NCBI GenBank assembly: GCA_022824565.1
Contig: JAJDZQ010000167.1
Location: forward strand, 1 to 35,115
DNA from: Anaerolineae bacterium
GTDB lineage: Bacteria; Chloroflexota; Anaerolineae; Aggregatilineales; Phototrophicaceae
Length of the DNA stretch: 35,115 nucleotides
Direction: 5' to 3'
Shown: piece after piece, positions 33,495 to 35,115 of the stretch
Layout of the letters: every line of letters begins with the position of its first letter
How positions within the stretch are numbered: the stretch's first letter is position 1
The notes under the pieces: generated by a model
Databases searched by the model: none
What the model was told of the DNA's origin: nothing
Seen by the model: only the letters and a program-made list of their open reading frames with translations
Position numbers and translations under genes: made by a program

Positions 33495-33977
33495 CTATGC
33501 CCAGTCGGCGATGCGCTCGCCTTTGACTTTTTCGTGTAGGGTCAAGATGCCATGCAGCAATTGTTCGGGGCGTGGCGGGCAGCCAGCGATGTACACATCA
33601 ACCGGGATGATCTCGTCAACGCCCTGCACAATGGCATAGTTGTTATAAACGCCGCCGCAAGAAGCGCAGTCGCCCATGGAGATGACCCATTTTGGTTCTG
33701 CCATCTGGTCATAGAGCTGGCGAATGACCGGCGCCATCTTGCGCGTCAGCCGCCCGGATACGATCAACAAATCGGCCTGGCGGGGCGTGGCGCGGTTCAA
33801 TTCCATGCCAAAACGCGACAAATCGTAGCTGGAGGCTTGCGAACTCATGTATTCGATGGCGCAACAAGCCAAGCCAAACAGCAGGGGCCACATCGCCCCG
33901 GTGCGCGCCCAATTGACAGCTTGCTCGACGGTCGTCGTGACGACGCCCAGGTTGCCAAGCTTCTCGCTTACTCCCAT
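33495..33977 (-). CDS. nuoB: NADH-quinone oxidoreductase subunit B
   Basis: Binds cluster N2, which reduces quinone. N2 ligands are Cys38, Cys39 (GLACCAIEY), Cys104 (GDCASCGG) and Cys133 (AGCPPRPEQ). Cys107 is extra: most homologues have Ser or Asn there. I start at 33977, where AAGGCGG lies six bases upstream; an ATG at 33998 has no ribosome-binding site. This start lies inside nuoA, whose TAA falls ten bases on (ATGGGAGTAA). Length 160 is normal. Confidence 0.97.
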   Translation of the reverse strand: MGVSEKLGNLGVVTTTVEQAVNWARTGAMWPLLFGLACCAIEYMSSQASSYDLSRFGMELNRATPRQADLLIVSGRLTRKMAPVIRQLYDQMAEPKWVISMGDCASCGGVYNNYAIVQGVDEIIPVDVYIAGCPPRPEQLLHGILTLHEKVKGERIADWA

Positions 33978-34327
33978 TCCAAGCCGCCTTTCTTCCATTC
34001 ATATACGAAGCCGACGATCAATATCAGCGTGAAGACCGCCATGACAGCCAGCCCGTAGACGCCCAGGTCGCGCATGGATACCGCCCAGGGCAAAAAGAAG
34101 ATCACTTCTATATCAAAGATGATGAACAAGACCGCGACCAAATAGAACTTGATGGGCAGGCGGCGCGTCGCCGGACCGATGGGCTTCATGCCGCTTTCGT
34201 AGGGCACAGACTTGCGATAGCTCGGGCGTTGCGGACCCATCACGCGCGAGATGTTGGCGATAATCAAAGCCAAGCCGATCGCTATGACCAGCAAGGCGCT
34301 AACAGGTCCGAACTCAAGGATGGTCAT
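33968..34327 (-). CDS. nuoA: NADH-quinone oxidoreductase subunit A
   Basis: Small three-helix subunit near the quinone-chamber junction. The 119-residue protein starts [18 protein letters not shown] and has the family segment [24 protein letters not shown] and [17 protein letters not shown] (acidic pair in helix 2). The frame extends to 34405, but those 26 residues are not family-like. First gene of the nuo operon; overlaps nuoB by ten bases. Confidence 0.96.
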   Translation of the reverse strand: MTILEFGPVSALLVIAIGLALIIANISRVMGPQRPSYRKSVPYESGMKPIGPATRRLPIKFYLVAVLFIIFDIEVIFFLPWAVSMRDLGVYGLAVMAVFTLILIVGFVYEWKKGGLEWE

Positions 34328-34371
34328 TGCCAAATGCCACGCGCTTGTGCTTTTTGGAACAAGTTGCGCAA

Positions 34372-34400
34372 AGCCTAGCACAGCATGCCCGTCAGTGCAA
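34372..34400 (-). promoter_or_regulatory. Candidate promoter of the nuo operon
   Basis: On the minus strand TTGCAC (34400-34395), 17-nt spacer, TAGGCT (34377-34372), preceded by TGC. The leader to nuoA would be about 38 nt. Both hexamers are imperfect; the extended -10 strengthens the call. Confidence 0.5.
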
Positions 34401-34547
34401 GACAAGTCTGGAGGTGATTCTCGGGGCGAGTCTGTTTCGCCACGAGCGCATCATGCCGCGCGCATAGACGCTCATCTGGTGATCTAGCTCTGTATACACT
34501 CTACTAAACTTGATAACACGGCTATAGCATGTCTACACAATTCGTTA

Positions 34548-34576
34548 TTGACAATTATAAGCAGACCGTGTAAGCT
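34548..34576 (+). promoter_or_regulatory. Promoter of the HARE-HTH gene, with inverted repeat
   Basis: TTGACA (34548-34553), 17-nt spacer, TAAGCT (34571-34576). GCTGTA (34574-34579) and TACAGC (34594-34599) form an inverted repeat spanning the likely start of transcription, between the -10 and the ribosome-binding site. It could be an operator or a leader hairpin. Confidence 0.55.
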
Positions 34577-34610
34577 GTAAATTAGTCCGGTTATACAGCG
34601 GAGACACATC

Positions 34611-35115
34611 ATGCAGACAACCGACGACAATCGTGACAAGAACGGCTCGTTTGAACATACTTTGCGCAGCGAGCGAGACAAGTTGCAGCGTGAAATTGAG
34701 TCGCTTCGCAACGAAATCGCGGAACGAGAAATTGCCTACCGCGCCAAAGAGAAGCGACTTGGGCACATAGTCGCGCTGCTGGATACCGAGCCACAGAGCC
34801 CAGGCAAGCAAAGCTGCAGTGTTAGTGCGCCGGCGGGTCGCTCCACTCCAACCGCGCAACTGCTGGACATGGCAGAACAAGTATTACGCGAACGAAAGCG
34901 CGAGCCAATGCACTACCGCGACCTGGCAGACGAGCTGATCCTGCGGGGGGCAGTTATCCGTGGCAAAGACCCAGCAAACTCGCTGGTATCACGCATGACA
35001 ACGGATGACAAACGGCGGGCAGAAGGCGAAAAGCGTTTCATCCGTCCGACTAGCAAAGGCTTCTACGCGCTGCGAGAGTTCTATCCCAACGCGCGGAATG
35101 TGGGGGCAAAGCGGC
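34611..35115 (+). CDS. Coiled-coil protein with HARE-HTH winged-helix domain, partial
   Basis: The frame is open to the window end (168 codons), so the 3' end is missing. GGAG lies seven bases before the ATG. Residues about 15-60 are a charged coiled coil (RSERDKLQREIESLRNEIAE). After a polar linker, residues about 86-160 match the HARE-HTH fold known from RpoE/delta, ASXL and restriction-system proteins: QLLDMAEQVLRE, EPMHYRDLADELILRGAVI, GKDPANSLVSRM, and the wing KRFIRPTSKGFYALREF. Such domains are thought to bind DNA, often next to restriction or other nuclease domains, which may follow off-window. Base composition is less GC-rich than the nuo genes, hinting at an accessory gene. Confidence 0.85.
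   Translation, partial: MQTTDDNRDKNGSFEHTLRSERDKLQREIESLRNEIAEREIAYRAKEKRLGHIVALLDTEPQSPGKQSCSVSAPAGRSTPTAQLLDMAEQVLRERKREPMHYRDLADELILRGAVIRGKDPANSLVSRMTTDDKRRAEGEKRFIRPTSKGFYALREFYPNARNVGAKR

Overview
The window (about 35 kb, GC-rich) looks like chromosomal DNA of a bacterium, most likely a member of the Chloroflexota. The arguments are a complete, contiguous nuoA-to-nuoN operon with separate nuoC and nuoD, a long-form S12, and scattered short C-rich intergenic repeats. This placement is an inference from style and gene content, with no marker phylogeny behind it. There is no phage, transposase, CRISPR array or tRNA gene in view. Nearly all coding density is explained by about 30 real genes; many long antisense ORFs are composition shadows.

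Left part (1-5.2 kb): the start of a str-type operon on the minus strand (rpsL, then rpsG running off the left edge) with a strong promoter and a roughly 180-nt leader; an acyl-CoA dehydrogenase and a membrane-anchored alpha/beta hydrolase, also minus. A tmRNA gene (ssrA) follows on the plus strand, recognised from its acceptor stem, tag reading frame and stop-codon hairpin, with its own terminator. Next come a small lipoprotein and a small STAS-like protein.

Middle (5.3-15.8 kb): an ABC exporter translationally coupled to a nitrilase-family amidohydrolase; a peptidyl-tRNA hydrolase carrying a C-terminal TPR-like extension; a serine beta-lactamase-family esterase; the transcription-repair coupling factor Mfd; a YbaK-type deacylase (minus) and a PhyH-type dioxygenase (plus). 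Two convergent gene pairs overlap at their stop codons. Intergenic spaces carry two small repeat families: a C-rich/G-rich inverted element (three loci) and a CTCTGTG-rich repeat (two loci).

Right part (15.8-34.3 kb): a 14-gene respiratory complex I operon on the minus strand, nuoA-B-C-D-E-F-(TPR protein)-G-H-I-J-K-L-M-N, followed by a DMT-family transporter and a two-helix membrane protein. Peripheral-arm subunits (B, C, D, E, F, G, I) carry the expected cofactor ligands: FMN/NADH site in F, eight-cluster set minus N7, N2 site in B, quinone-site His/Tyr in D. The membrane subunits are the remarkable part. NuoJ is 460 residues with a ~250-residue beta-rich DUF4397-like domain inserted between its last two helices. 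NuoH has an extra N-terminal helix with a Cys pair and a long C-terminal extension. NuoL carries a ~90-residue extra loop and a separate His-rich loop, and NuoM a short acidic insertion. Helix parity puts most of these additions on the outer face, suggesting a complex I with an unusual extracytoplasmic surface. A good internal promoter lies just before nuoJ, at the point where the modified membrane arm begins.

Right edge (34.6 kb to end): a plus-strand gene, open at the window edge, encodes a coiled coil followed by a HARE-HTH winged-helix domain; it is divergent from the nuo operon and has its own TTGACA-type promoter.
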